Shown here in pieces: positions 24,725 to 33,832 of a DNA stretch of 64,000 nt (position 1 is its first letter; each line of letters starts with the position of its first letter). Origin of the DNA: Brevibacillus brevis (GTDB lineage: Bacteria; Bacillota; Bacilli; Brevibacillales; Brevibacillaceae). Position numbers and translations under genes: made by a program. The notes beneath the pieces are model-generated. The model made no database searches, was not told the DNA's origin, and saw only the letters and a list, made by a program, of their open reading frames with translations. The stretch spans positions 4,515,501-4,579,500 of the forward strand of contig NZ_CP134050.1 in the NCBI RefSeq assembly GCF_031583145.1. Direction: 5' to 3'.

Positions 24725-26161
24725 TTACTTTGCCAATTCATAGATGGCCTGAGCGTAGATCGCCGTAGCCTTGATCAAATCATCGACCAAAATGTATTCG
24801 TCCCGTTGGTGGGCGCTGTCCGGGCGTCCGGGGAACAGGGGACCGAATGCGACGCCTACGTCCAGCGAGCGGCCGTACGTCGCACCGCCGATGGCGATGA
24901 TGCCGGCCTCTTCTCCGGTCTGCTCCGCGTAGACGCGTTGCAAGGTCGTCACCAGCGGATGGTTCGGATCGACGCGGTGAGGAGTCAAATGCTCGACCAC
25001 TTCCAGAACAAACGCCGCTTTGGCGGCATGTGCGGAAAGGACGGATGACCACTCGTCAAACGTGACCGAATGCGGATAGCGAATGTTGAGGCGGAAGATC
25101 GCATCGCCCTCGGCGTCGTACTCCAGCACGCCGGTGTTGAGGGTCAGGGGTCCCATTTCTTCGTCGTGACGAGCAATCCCCAGCGCCTCTCCGTAATGCT
25201 GGCGGTACAGGTATCGGTCCGCGAAACGAACATAGCTCGTGGCGCGAGTATCCAGTGTGAGCGCATGCAGGAAGTGAATCAGCTCCGTTCCAGCGTTCAC
25301 GCCTTTTCCCGGATCCATCCCATGTACGGATTTCCCTTCCATTTGCAGAACGAGGCGGCCATCCGTTTCCTGAACCGAACCGGTTAGTTGATGATCCTCC
25401 AGATGCTGACGGTATCGCTGGGCGATCGTCTGAGCGTCCAGCCCTTGCGGCACGAGGACCGCTTCCGCTTTGTCCGGCACCATGTTCATGCGCAGGCCCG
25501 CCTGCAGCCGGACGAGTTTCGCCTGTACGCCGTCCGCTTCCGGCAGCGCTTTCGCTGCGAAAGCAGCTGGTGTTTGGCACAGCGTCAGATCGGTAAGTCC
25601 CTTCTCCGCGTAGATAAGCGGAAAGTCCGCATCGGGAGTGAAGCCCATCGTCGGCATTTCTTCCGTTTGAAAATAGGTTTTGACGCACTGCCAGTTCGAT
25701 TCCTCGTCCGTGCCGAAAATGAAGCGTACGCGCTTGGACAAGGGAAGTCCCAGCTCCTTCACGATTTTGGCGGCAAAAATGGCGGCCATCGTGGGGCCTT
25801 TGTCGTCAATGGCACCGCGCGCCACCAGCTTGCCCTCCACGATCTCGGCTGCATAGGGCGGCGTACTCCAGCCGTCGCCCTCCGGAACGACATCCACGTG
25901 GCTGAGAATCCCGATCAGCTCGTCGCCCTCGCCGAATTCGGCATGCGCTGCATAACCCCCTACGTCTTTGATGGTCATGCCCGCCTCTTCGCACACCCCG
26001 AGTGCAAAATCCAACGCCTGCCTTATACCCTCGCCAAACGGGGCCCCTTCCCTCGCCGTTGACGGATCGAGCACGCTTTTGATTTGCAAAAAGGACTGTG
26101 TCGTCTTGATCAGATCCTCTTTGCGCTTGAGCGTTTCTTCCAGCCAATTAATGGTTGTCAT
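24725..26161 (-). CDS. pepV: M20 dipeptidase PepV
   Basis: Zinc-dependent dipeptidase of 478 residues, cytoplasmic. Metal-binding motifs: GILSHVDVVPEG (His, Asp), GAIDDKGP (Asp), FGTDEESNW (the Glu pair) and FTPDADFPLIYAEKG. The lid domain carries the long inserted segment typical of PepV. The start overlaps the end of the alarmone synthetase gene by 14 bases and has GGGGAAG upstream, so the pair is translationally linked. PepV is reported in other Firmicutes to connect peptide use with the stringent response, which fits the coupling. Confidence 0.93.
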   Translation of the reverse strand: MTTINWLEETLKRKEDLIKTTQSFLQIKSVLDPSTAREGAPFGEGIRQALDFALGVCEEAGMTIKDVGGYAAHAEFGEGDELIGILSHVDVVPEGDGWSTPPYAAEIVEGKLVARGAIDDKGPTMAAIFAAKIVKELGLPLSKRVRFIFGTDEESNWQCVKTYFQTEEMPTMGFTPDADFPLIYAEKGLTDLTLCQTPAAFAAKALPEADGVQAKLVRLQAGLRMNMVPDKAEAVLVPQGLDAQTIAQRYRQHLEDHQLTGSVQETDGRLVLQMEGKSVHGMDPGKGVNAGTELIHFLHALTLDTRATSYVRFADRYLYRQHYGEALGIARHDEEMGPLTLNTGVLEYDAEGDAIFRLNIRYPHSVTFDEWSSVLSAHAAKAAFVLEVVEHLTPHRVDPNHPLVTTLQRVYAEQTGEEAGIIAIGGATYGRSLDVGVAFGPLFPGRPDSAHQRDEYILVDDLIKATAIYAQAIYELAK

Positions 26162-26879
26162 CGTCGTGTTCTTCCCCTTCGCTTTTGCTCATATTCTCCA
26201 TCCCGGCATCGATGTCGAGGTCCAGCTCTACCAACGACAGCAGAGAGTCCATCGGCACTTCTTTTTTCGTAAATTCGGCCTGCGCCTCTTTGATCTCTTC
26301 GCGAATGTTGTTCATTTCGCTGTCCAGCTTGTAGGAAGCCTTGGCTGCTTCGAACAGCCGCTGGCGGATGTTGGATGGGATGATGCCTTCGTATTTGTAG
26401 TTCAAGGAATGCTCGATGGTCGCCCAAAAATTCATCCCGAGCGTACGTATTTGAATCTCTACCGGAATGGTCACCTGTCCGCCCGCCATCATGATCGGAT
26501 ACTCCACAGCCAAATGGTAGCCGCGGTACCCGCTCTCCTTCGGTGTCGACACGTAATCCTTTTCCAGGTAGACGCGCATGTCGCCGCGCTTGCGAATCAT
26601 TTCTACGACAGCGGGAATGTCATCGATGAACTGGCAAATGACACGTACTCCTGCGATGTCGCGAATTTCCCAGCAGATGTTTTCATCGATCGGAAATTGC
26701 AGGCGGTTGGCCTTGTTATAAATGCTCGGGATGGATTTGACCCTCCCGACGGCGAACTCGATAGGTGAATGCTCCTTGCGCTTGCGGAGCTCGTTACGGA
26801 TATTTTTAATTTTGACTTTGATTTCTTCGACAGCTTGCTCGAACGGCAGCAGATATAGTTCCCAGTCTAGTTTGTGCAC
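26148..26879 (-). CDS. Small alarmone synthetase, RelQ/SasB (YjbM) type
   Basis: Cytoplasmic (p)ppGpp synthetase without a hydrolase domain, 243 residues. Signature regions: HSPIEFAVGRVKSIPSIYNKA, EIRDIAGVRVICQFIDDI, ESGYRGYHLAVEYP, VEIQIRTLGMNFWATIEHSLNYKY. These match RelQ/SasB better than RelP/YwaC. The acidic tail (about 205-243) is longer than in the 211-residue Bacillus protein. It is the first gene of a pair with pepV. RelQ proteins act as tetramers that pppGpp stimulates and RNA inhibits. Confidence 0.93.
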   Translation of the reverse strand: MHKLDWELYLLPFEQAVEEIKVKIKNIRNELRKRKEHSPIEFAVGRVKSIPSIYNKANRLQFPIDENICWEIRDIAGVRVICQFIDDIPAVVEMIRKRGDMRVYLEKDYVSTPKESGYRGYHLAVEYPIMMAGGQVTIPVEIQIRTLGMNFWATIEHSLNYKYEGIIPSNIRQRLFEAAKASYKLDSEMNNIREEIKEAQAEFTKKEVPMDSLLSLVELDLDIDAGMENMSKSEGEEHDDDNH

Positions 26880-26956
26880 GCTTACGTCCCTCCGGCCTGA
26901 AACTCTCCATCGTCCTTATCATTCAACATTTTGGTCCATATATCCTTCCCCAGCCG

Positions 26957-27004
26957 AAAAAGAGACGGGCAGAGACCAGCTTTTCAGCCAATCTCCGCCC
27001 GTCT
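26957..27004 (-). terminator. Terminator of the chemoreceptor gene
   Basis: AGACGGGC pairs with GCCCGTCT (26963-26970/26997-27004), and on the minus strand TTTTTCGG follows. It overlaps the stop codon of the receptor. Confidence 0.75.
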
Positions 27005-29082
27005 TACTCTTCGGCCAAGACAAACGCAGCCAAGGATCCGCGCAATTCGTCCGCAAGCGCCGCCAACTGGTCAGCGGAGCGTACGATCAGCTCCATGGAC
27101 GCGCTCTGCTCCTCTACAGCCGCCGAGATGGTCTGCACACCTGCCGCAGCTTGGGCGGACGCAGCCGACACTTCCTCGGCGACAGCCACTACCTGCCTGG
27201 CTTCAGGGGCCATCCGTGTAAACGCTTGTCTGACGCTCTCCATTTCCTGCGAGACCCGGAGGATGTTTTGCTCGATTCGCTGGAACATTTCGCCCGACTG
27301 CCGCGCCGTTCGCAAACCGTGCGCGGTGGTCTGCGCTCCTTCAGCCATCCGCGCCACGGCAGCGGACGTGTCCTTTTGCACATCGCCAAGCATGCTCGCG
27401 ATCTGGAGAGCAGCTTCATTCGTCCCCTCGGACAGCTTTCGCACTTCTCCGGCTACGACGGCGAAGCCCTTCCCGTGTTCTCCCGCCCGCGCCGCCTCGA
27501 TGGCGGCATTCAGCGCGAGCAGATTCGTCTGCCTGGCGATTTCACTGATGACAGAGATGATCCGGGAAATGTCCTGCGAGCGTTTCTCCAGCGCGAAAAT
27601 GACGTCTGTAGCCGACTCTACCGATTGATTGATCGCCTCCATACTGTCGATGACAGCCGTCACGGCTTGCCTGCCCTCTTCGGCATGGCGCTTCATCTCG
27701 CGGGAAGAGAGCGAGACCTGCTCTACGTTTTCCGTCACTCCCGCCACATCGTTCGTGAGGTCCACTGCCAGCTGCAATGTCTGGCCCATCTTGCCCATTT
27801 GATTATCGGCAGAGGCTGCTACGTGATCTACCACCTGCACGATTTGCTGGCTGGAGGAAGCGATCTCGCTCGTATTGCCGTGAATTTCCCGCACAGCTTC
27901 GGAGACGGAAGCCGACGCCTGCCTGACCTGCTGCAAAATCCCGAGCAGCTGGTCCCGCATGGAGAGGAGGGACCTGGCCAGCTCCCCGATCTCATCCCGG
28001 CGCCGCAGCAGCCAGGACGGCACGGGGCTGGCGAAATCGCCTTGTCCGATTCGCCCCGCCACTTCGAGCATTCCGCGGAACGAGCGGCGGAGCCAACCGG
28101 CGGTGTACAGGGAAATGGCTACGATGACTGCCAGGACGATGCCGTTGAAGACGATCATGGCATTCATGATGCGGCTCGGCCCGCGGAGGATTTCCGTCAT
28201 ATCCATTTCGGCGAGAATGGCCCACGTCTTCTTGCCCACTTTGACCTGATCGTACGAGACGAGCACCTGCTGCCCCCGATAGTCCAGACTTTCTGCCGTT
28301 CCTTTAAACTGCTGGGTCAGGAGGACCTGATCCACGATCGGTGTGTCCACCTTCTGCACCAGAATCGTCTCCTGGTCATCGCCCAGTTGGGAGCGCATGA
28401 CCTTGTCCGCTCCCACCAAATATATTTTTCCCGTGTCGCCCAGCCCTTCCCGCATGCTGAGCTGCCGGGAAATGTAGTCCAGCGACACTTCCACGGCCAG
28501 CTGTCCGATGATGAAGCCGTTGTCGAAAATTGGCGTCGCGATGAACACGCCCGGCGCATTTCCCGACGGCTCATACCGGCTCAAGTCAGACATTTCCGTA
28601 CTTTGGGCTTTGAAAGCCTTTTGTACGGTCTGACCCAGCACGGAATCCGCGTACATGCCCATCACGAGGTTTGTGCCCAAGTCTTTTTGCGGTTTGATCT
28701 CGTAGATTACCTCGCCCTTGTCGTTCAAGAGGTACGCATTCGCAAATCCGTATCGCGCCACTTCCATCTTCAATTCCTTGGTGTACGTCAATTCCGCTTC
28801 CTGGTACGCAGGCGATTCGCGCCCCTGCTCCCAGACTCCGCGAAAGGCGGACAGCGAAGCGATGACCGCTCTCGACGCCGCCAGCGTATCGACGTTGCGG
28901 GTACGCTCCCGGAAGTAATTTTCCACCTGTTCCTTGCGGCTGTCGCGCAGCGCTTCCAATGTTGCCTTGCTGCTACTCATCAGTTCTCTTTTCGACTCGT
29001 GATAGGCAAATACGCCTGCCGCCGTCAGCGGCACAATCCCAGCCAACAAAAGCACAATCAGTACGCGCGCCCCTAACTTCAT
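27004..29082 (-). CDS. Transmembrane methyl-accepting chemotaxis protein
   Basis: Chemoreceptor of 692 residues. A first membrane helix ([20 protein letters not shown]) is followed by a ~270-residue extracellular sensor of the dCache type ([35 protein letters not shown]). The second helix is [25 protein letters not shown] domain and the signalling coiled coil come next, with tip [38 protein letters not shown]. The ATG at 29082 is preceded by GGGGGGC. No chemotaxis genes are adjacent. The ligand is unknown; dCache receptors often bind amino acids. Confidence 0.93.
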   Translation of the reverse strand: MKLGARVLIVLLLAGIVPLTAAGVFAYHESKRELMSSSKATLEALRDSRKEQVENYFRERTRNVDTLAASRAVIASLSAFRGVWEQGRESPAYQEAELTYTKELKMEVARYGFANAYLLNDKGEVIYEIKPQKDLGTNLVMGMYADSVLGQTVQKAFKAQSTEMSDLSRYEPSGNAPGVFIATPIFDNGFIIGQLAVEVSLDYISRQLSMREGLGDTGKIYLVGADKVMRSQLGDDQETILVQKVDTPIVDQVLLTQQFKGTAESLDYRGQQVLVSYDQVKVGKKTWAILAEMDMTEILRGPSRIMNAMIVFNGIVLAVIVAISLYTAGWLRRSFRGMLEVAGRIGQGDFASPVPSWLLRRRDEIGELARSLLSMRDQLLGILQQVRQASASVSEAVREIHGNTSEIASSSQQIVQVVDHVAASADNQMGKMGQTLQLAVDLTNDVAGVTENVEQVSLSSREMKRHAEEGRQAVTAVIDSMEAINQSVESATDVIFALEKRSQDISRIISVISEIARQTNLLALNAAIEAARAGEHGKGFAVVAGEVRKLSEGTNEAALQIASMLGDVQKDTSAAVARMAEGAQTTAHGLRTARQSGEMFQRIEQNILRVSQEMESVRQAFTRMAPEARQVVAVAEEVSAASAQAAAGVQTISAAVEEQSASMELIVRSADQLAALADELRGSLAAFVLAEE

Positions 29083-29190
29083 GGTAAAGCCCCCCAATAG
29101 GAAATCTCTTCTGGTAGAAAATTCTCTATATTTCTATAATTTATATGAATATAGTACCAGAAAAGAAAAAAGGAAGGCTATACCAAAGTC

Positions 29191-29664
29191 TTATTCCGTT
29201 TCAAAAATCATCGCGATTTCGTCGCACATCGGCAGCTTGGAACAGTTGATGCAGTCTTTCCAAGTCTTTTGCGGCAGCGTCTCCTTGGCAACGACCCAGA
29301 ATCCGCACTTTTCAAAGAATTCTTTCTGGTAGGTCAGGGCCAACACGCGTTTGATTCCCAGGTTCTTGCACTCATTGACCAGATGGAGGACGAGGTGCTT
29401 GCCGACTCCCATTCCCTTCGCCTTCTCGGAGATGGCCAGAGAGCGGATTTCCGCAAGGTCTTCCCACAAAATATGCAGGCCCGCCACGCCTACGACCGTG
29501 TCCCCGTCATGCGCGACGATAAACGACTGGAGATGCTCCAGAAAAGATAGCTTGGTCCGCGGCAGCATCAGCCCCTGTTGTGCATATTCATTAACGATCT
29601 CCAACATGGCATCGACGTCTTTGGTTGTCGCCTGACGCACAGTCAGCGCTTTTGCAACACTCAT
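29191..29664 (-). CDS. GNAT N-acetyltransferase, short ArgA-like
   Basis: Acetyl-CoA-dependent N-acetyltransferase of 157 residues. The acetyl-CoA loop is EKAKGMGVGKHLV. The C-terminal segment WKDCINCSKLPMCDEIAM, with three cysteines, is typical of short ArgA-like enzymes that can make N-acetylglutamate. That role is plausible but not proved, and no arginine genes are adjacent. ATG 29664 has GGAGGAG upstream, so the longer reading to 29679 is not needed. Confidence 0.83.
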   Translation of the reverse strand: MSVAKALTVRQATTKDVDAMLEIVNEYAQQGLMLPRTKLSFLEHLQSFIVAHDGDTVVGVAGLHILWEDLAEIRSLAISEKAKGMGVGKHLVLHLVNECKNLGIKRVLALTYQKEFFEKCGFWVVAKETLPQKTWKDCINCSKLPMCDEIAMIFETE

Positions 29665-29865
29665 TGTACACTCCTCCACCCCATGCTCTACCGGCTTGGT
29701 ACGATATTAATAATTATTCATTATGATATATAAATATACAATCGACTTTCTCAGAAGTCTATCCCTTTTTTGCGGAATTCCGCTTGCGGCTAAAGCAGGT
29801 TCCATTCATGTACTCGGTACAATTGTGCTATAATCAAGCTTATTACACGAGGGGGTGTCGGCTTT

Positions 29866-30465
29866 TTGACTACCAGACGCGAACGAAAGAAGCGGGAAAC
29901 GCGGGAAAAAATCTTCAATTCCGCCATCAAGCTGTTCAAGCAGCACGGCTTTGAGGCAACGACCATCGATATGATCTCCGAAGAAGCGGACGTCGCCCGC
30001 GGCACCATCTTTTTGCATTTCACCTCCAAAGAGGCCATCCTCGCCAACTGGGGCTACGAACGGCTGCACGAAATCGAAGAGCGCCGGGAGGAATGGGACT
30101 ACGGAGACGACTGCAAGGCGAAGGTGTTGCGGATTTATAAAATCATGAATGAAGTGACGGTCACGAACTTCGATTTCATCAAAGTCGTCGTGGAGTCGTC
30201 GATGAAGCATCGGAAAGTGCTCGAAAACGAAAAGAACATGTACTTCGAGCTCCGCCAGCTGTTTGCGGACCTCATCGAGGAAGCGCAAGATAAAAAGCAG
30301 CTCAAGAGCAAGTTCAATCCGCTCGTGGCTGCCAATATGCTGGAGAATATTTACTACAACGCCTTGTACGACTGGGTTCGCAGCGAGGGCGCCTGGGCAT
30401 TGGAAGAAATCATGGAGGAGAAAGTCTCCATCGTATTCGAAGGGCTGGTCGAGGAATCATCCTAG
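29866..30465 (+). CDS. TetR/AcrR-family transcriptional regulator
   Basis: Repressor of 199 residues. The HTH reads ATTIDMISEEADVARGTIFLHFTSKEAIL. The start is a TTG at 29866 with GAGGGGGTG nine bases upstream. An extended -10 promoter (TGCTATAAT, TATAAT at 29829-29834) precedes it. Target genes are not evident: neighbours are an acetyltransferase (divergent) and the binding-protein operon (convergent). Confidence 0.92.
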   Translation: MTTRRERKKRETREKIFNSAIKLFKQHGFEATTIDMISEEADVARGTIFLHFTSKEAILANWGYERLHEIEERREEWDYGDDCKAKVLRIYKIMNEVTVTNFDFIKVVVESSMKHRKVLENEKNMYFELRQLFADLIEEAQDKKQLKSKFNPLVAANMLENIYYNALYDWVRSEGAWALEEIMEEKVSIVFEGLVEESS

Positions 30466-30477
30466 CGGCCAGCCCTT
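30440..30477. terminator. Terminator overlapping the tetR 3' end
   Basis: AAGGGCTGG (30440-30448) pairs with CCAGCCCTT (30469-30477). It overlaps the stop codon and sits between convergent genes. Confidence 0.6.
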
Positions 30478-30492
30478 CTTCTGTGAATGGTC

Positions 30493-32184
30493 TTATTCGA
30501 AATACGCCCACTTGTACTGGACGTTCCCCAGCCCGGAAATGACGACGCCTTTCAGATTCGGATTTTTGGCGTACACCGTCGATTTGAAGTAGAACGGAAT
30601 GACCGGCATCTCATCCACGAGAATCTTCTCGGCGTTTCGCAAGATCTCTTTCCGCTTTTGCGCATCCCCTTCCCTGGAGGAAGCCGTCAGCAGGTCGGCA
30701 TACTCTTTCTTCTCCCAGTTCGTATGGTTGTTGCCTTCCTTGGTGCGGAAAATCTCCAGGAAGTTGATCGGGTCATTGAAATCCCCTGTCCAGCCCATCC
30801 GTGCTACCTGGAACTTTCCGTTTTTCACGTTCTCGTAATAGACATTCCACTCCTGATTTTCCAGCTTGACGTGGACGCCCAGATTTTTTTGCCACATGTC
30901 CTGGACTGCCTGCGCGATTTTGGCCTGCGCCTCCTCCGTATTGTACGAAAGCGTAATCGGCGGCAGCTTGTCAACGCTGGCATAGCCTTCTTCCTTCATT
31001 CCTTCTGCCAAAAGCTGCTTGGCCATCGCGACATCGTTGTCCGCGAACAAGCCCTGCTCATTTTCCGGGAACATCGTCGGCGGAACCACTGCCGTCGCCA
31101 CCAGCTCTCCCCCCTGCGTCACGTTCTCCACCAAGTCTTTGCGGCTGATTGCGTAGGCGAATGCCTGGCGTATTTTTTTGTTGTTGAAAGGCTTTTGCGC
31201 CGTATTGAATTCATACCAGTACGTGCCTGCCTTCGGCGTGATTTCCAGCAGTCCCTTTTCTTTCAGGGACTCCATCGCATCGAGCGGCAGATTGCCCGTC
31301 GGCGCCCCTGCCCAGTCCAGATCGCCGTTTTCTAGCATGGACAACTCGGTATTCGCGTCGTTGATCATGTTCATCTCGATTTTGGCCAGCTTGACGGACT
31401 TGGCATCCCAGTACTGATCGTTCTTTTCCAGCACGAGCTTGTTCTTGTGTTCCCACGAGGCCAGCTTGAACGGCCCGTTGGAGGTATAGTTGGGACCGGC
31501 TTCCTTGGCCCAGTCGGGATGCTCCTTCGCCTCCTTCGCATTCACCGGGAAGTACGTGTAAAAGGCTGTCAGCTCGAGGAAGAAAGGGGTCGGGTTCTCC
31601 AGCTGCACGACCAGCGTATGGTCATCCGGTGCCTTCACCCCGATCTCTTCCGGCTTCGCCTTGCCGTTGAACGCGGCTTCCGCATTTTTCACATAGAAAA
31701 GCTGGTAGGCGTACTCGGAGCCGTTTTTCGCGTCCAGCGTCCATTTCCACGCGTTTTCAAAATCTTGGGCCGTCACCGGATCGCCATTGGACCATTTCGC
31801 ACCTTCGCGAATTTTGAAGGTATACGTCAACAGATCATCGGAAGCCTGAATACTCTCTGCCATCGCCGGCTGCGGCACTCCGTTCTCGTCGATTCGGGTC
31901 AATCCCTCAAACGTTTGGAAAATGACGTTGGACGACCAAACATCCGTGATCAATCCAGGATGGAGCGACAGCGGCTCCGTAAAGTTGTTCAGCCGCAGCA
32001 CCTGCCCAGACCCCTTGGTATCGGATGCGGGCTCAGCAGGCTGCGTGCCTGGGGCCGGCGTCGATGGCTCTGTCGGTTTCGCTGCTTCCTGCGTCTGTGC
32101 ACAGGCTGCCAGGGATAGGGTCAGGCCGATCGCCAGCACGGCTTTTAGCAAGCGCTGCCCTCCCGTTATTCGTGTAAAGTTCAT
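30493..32184 (-). CDS. Oligopeptide-binding lipoprotein (OppA/DppE type), orphan
   Basis: Extracellular solute-binding protein of family 5, 563 residues. It has a lipoprotein signal (LTLSLAACAQ) and a Pro/Thr/Glu linker. Family motifs: VIFQTFEGLTRIDENG, YTFKIREGAKWSNGDPVTAQDF, YEFNTAQKPFNNKKIRQAFAYAISR and NKKIRQ. No permease or ATPase gene lies nearby. Its ATG overlaps the stop of the 59-residue coiled-coil gene (ATGA), which itself follows a KinB-like kinase. It may deliver peptides to a transporter encoded elsewhere, or act as the kinase's sensor partner; the latter is inference from the operon. Confidence 0.93.
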   Translation of the reverse strand: MNFTRITGGQRLLKAVLAIGLTLSLAACAQTQEAAKPTEPSTPAPGTQPAEPASDTKGSGQVLRLNNFTEPLSLHPGLITDVWSSNVIFQTFEGLTRIDENGVPQPAMAESIQASDDLLTYTFKIREGAKWSNGDPVTAQDFENAWKWTLDAKNGSEYAYQLFYVKNAEAAFNGKAKPEEIGVKAPDDHTLVVQLENPTPFFLELTAFYTYFPVNAKEAKEHPDWAKEAGPNYTSNGPFKLASWEHKNKLVLEKNDQYWDAKSVKLAKIEMNMINDANTELSMLENGDLDWAGAPTGNLPLDAMESLKEKGLLEITPKAGTYWYEFNTAQKPFNNKKIRQAFAYAISRKDLVENVTQGGELVATAVVPPTMFPENEQGLFADNDVAMAKQLLAEGMKEEGYASVDKLPPITLSYNTEEAQAKIAQAVQDMWQKNLGVHVKLENQEWNVYYENVKNGKFQVARMGWTGDFNDPINFLEIFRTKEGNNHTNWEKKEYADLLTASSREGDAQKRKEILRNAEKILVDEMPVIPFYFKSTVYAKNPNLKGVVISGLGNVQYKWAYFE

Positions 32185-32360
32185 TTGGGTTCTCCTTCCC
32201 GAGCGAGCTGCATCTGCTTCTGCAATTGTTTCAGCTCATGAAGCTCTGCCTTGATTTGGTATAGCTCGGCCCGCGTCTCCAGCTTGAATGCCTTGATCTC
32301 GCTGCGGATGCAAGCCAGCTCGTGAAACAGCTTTTCCCATGATTCCTGCTCCTTGTCCAT
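32181..32360 (-). CDS. Small coiled-coil protein, 59 residues
   Basis: Too short for common gene finders but well supported. GGAGGCGAAC directly precedes ATG 32360, and the stop TGA overlaps the ATG of the binding protein. The product (MDKEQESWEKLFHELACIR, then alternating Lys/Glu/Leu heptads such as AELYQIKAELHELKQLQKQ) is almost wholly a predicted coiled coil, with one cysteine and no membrane helix. It lies 18 bases after the kinase stop. I do not recognise a family. A role as adaptor between kinase and binding protein, or as a small regulator, is speculation. Confidence 0.75.
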   Translation of the reverse strand: MDKEQESWEKLFHELACIRSEIKAFKLETRAELYQIKAELHELKQLQKQMQLAREGEPK

Positions 32361-32378
32361 GTTCGCCTCCTTTCCCGA

Positions 32379-33653
32379 TTACAGCTCGACAGGGAGATAA
32401 ATGATGACCCGCGTCCCTTTTCCCAGCTCGCTTTCAAAATGGATGGTGCCGTTCATGGCGTCGATGATCCGGCAGGTCACCATCAGACCCAGCCCCGTCC
32501 CTTTTTCCTTCGTCGAATAAAAGGGCAGCCCGATCTGCCGGATCTGGTCCGGAGAGATGCCCTCGCCTTCGTCGCTGATCACGATCACGACGAAAACCCC
32601 TTCTTTTCGGGTGCTCACCCGCAGGCTTCCCCCCTTCGGCATCGCCTCGATTCCGTTTTTCATCAAATTCATCAAGGCTTGCTTCAGCTTGACGGAGTTG
32701 CTCTGGACGTACAGCTCTCCTTCTGATTCGAGAACGATCTCCACGCCGTTCATCACGGCGTAGGATGACATCAGGGCGGTAATTTCCGATGCGGTATTCC
32801 CAATCTCCACCCGCGTCATGTTATCCCCATGAGGCTTGGCCAGGTTGAGGTAGTCGGAGATGATCCACTCCGCCCGGTCCAGCTCGGTCAAAACGAGCTT
32901 TATGTATTCGTTGTTCTTCGGGTTGGTCTCTTCCCGCAGCAGCTGTACGAAGCCGCGTACGACCGTCAGCGGATTGCGCACTTCATGGGCGACGCTGGCC
33001 GCAAGCTCGCTGATCAGATTGAGCTTTTCCGATCGCTCGATCTGGAGCCGGATGATGTACGATTCGCGGATGAACTCGATCAGGTAAACGATCCCGACGA
33101 TCGTGAATACGTAAATGATCGATATACTCAAGATCGGACCCAATCGTTCATCGATCGATTCCAGCCCGAGCCCTTGTCGAAGCAGCATGATGACAGTCGC
33201 CGTGTCCGCCACCAGCTCCTTGACTACCCCGATGATGAAAATGATCGCCAGCTTTTTATGCAGCTCGTATCCGTACCAGCGCTTCACCAACAGGAACGGA
33301 AGAATCGCGTAGACCGAAAACGCCACGATGGCCACGGAAATGCCGTCGCCGCCCAAGTAGATCCGGTAGAGGATCATCACGGCCGATGCGACCACCCCCG
33401 GCAGGTAGCCACCGTACAGGATCGTGATGATCAGCGGAATGGAGCGCAGATCGAATCGCATGCCGCCGTCGACATGGATGGGAAAGCTCATGCAAAACAC
33501 AACGCTGAGCGAGCTGAGCAACATCACGAGCGACGTTTTCAGCCCCAGCTTGACCGACTTCGTCTGATCCAGCCAGACGTTTTTGTACAGAAGGACGGGG
33601 ACGATAATAAACAATAATTGCAGCAGGATGTCTTTGATGATAAGCATGGTCAT
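32379..33653 (-). CDS. Sensor histidine kinase, KinB-like (sporulation type)
   Basis: Membrane histidine kinase of 424 residues. Six hydrophobic segments in residues 1-195 include the 5TM-5TMR_LYT type motif (LRSIPLIITILYGGYLPGVVA). The dimerisation His lies in AASVAHEVRNPLTVVRGFVQLL. The ATPase domain has MNLMKNGIEAM, DEGEGIS, and GTGLGLMVT. This matches KinB-like kinases that feed Spo0F/Spo0A phosphorelays in sporulation. No response regulator gene is adjacent, which also fits an orphan phosphorelay kinase. The next two genes encode a coiled coil and an oligopeptide-binding lipoprotein; Bacillus KinB likewise needs a lipoprotein partner, though of another family. Confidence 0.88.
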   Translation of the reverse strand: MTMLIIKDILLQLLFIIVPVLLYKNVWLDQTKSVKLGLKTSLVMLLSSLSVVFCMSFPIHVDGGMRFDLRSIPLIITILYGGYLPGVVASAVMILYRIYLGGDGISVAIVAFSVYAILPFLLVKRWYGYELHKKLAIIFIIGVVKELVADTATVIMLLRQGLGLESIDERLGPILSISIIYVFTIVGIVYLIEFIRESYIIRLQIERSEKLNLISELAASVAHEVRNPLTVVRGFVQLLREETNPKNNEYIKLVLTELDRAEWIISDYLNLAKPHGDNMTRVEIGNTASEITALMSSYAVMNGVEIVLESEGELYVQSNSVKLKQALMNLMKNGIEAMPKGGSLRVSTRKEGVFVVIVISDEGEGISPDQIRQIGLPFYSTKEKGTGLGLMVTCRIIDAMNGTIHFESELGKGTRVIIYLPVEL

Positions 33654-33832
33654 CGATTCCTCTGTTCGGCATGAATATTTCGACTTTTCTTACAGGATAA
33701 CACCGAGTCCCAGCATAATGGAAGGAACTTTTTCAAACATCTGCCAGCCGGGAGGTTTTCCTTGCGATGCCCCCCACATTTCCCTATGATGAAGGTAGCT
33801 TGTTTGAAGACCTTGGAGGTAATGACAACCAC

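Noticed and set aside
26722..29076. A 784-codon open frame on the plus strand opposite the chemoreceptor gene.
   Set aside because: It mirrors the receptor gene, which has unmistakable motifs and a ribosome site. GC-rich third positions keep the opposite frame open. The protein is His/Arg/Leu-rich with no family.
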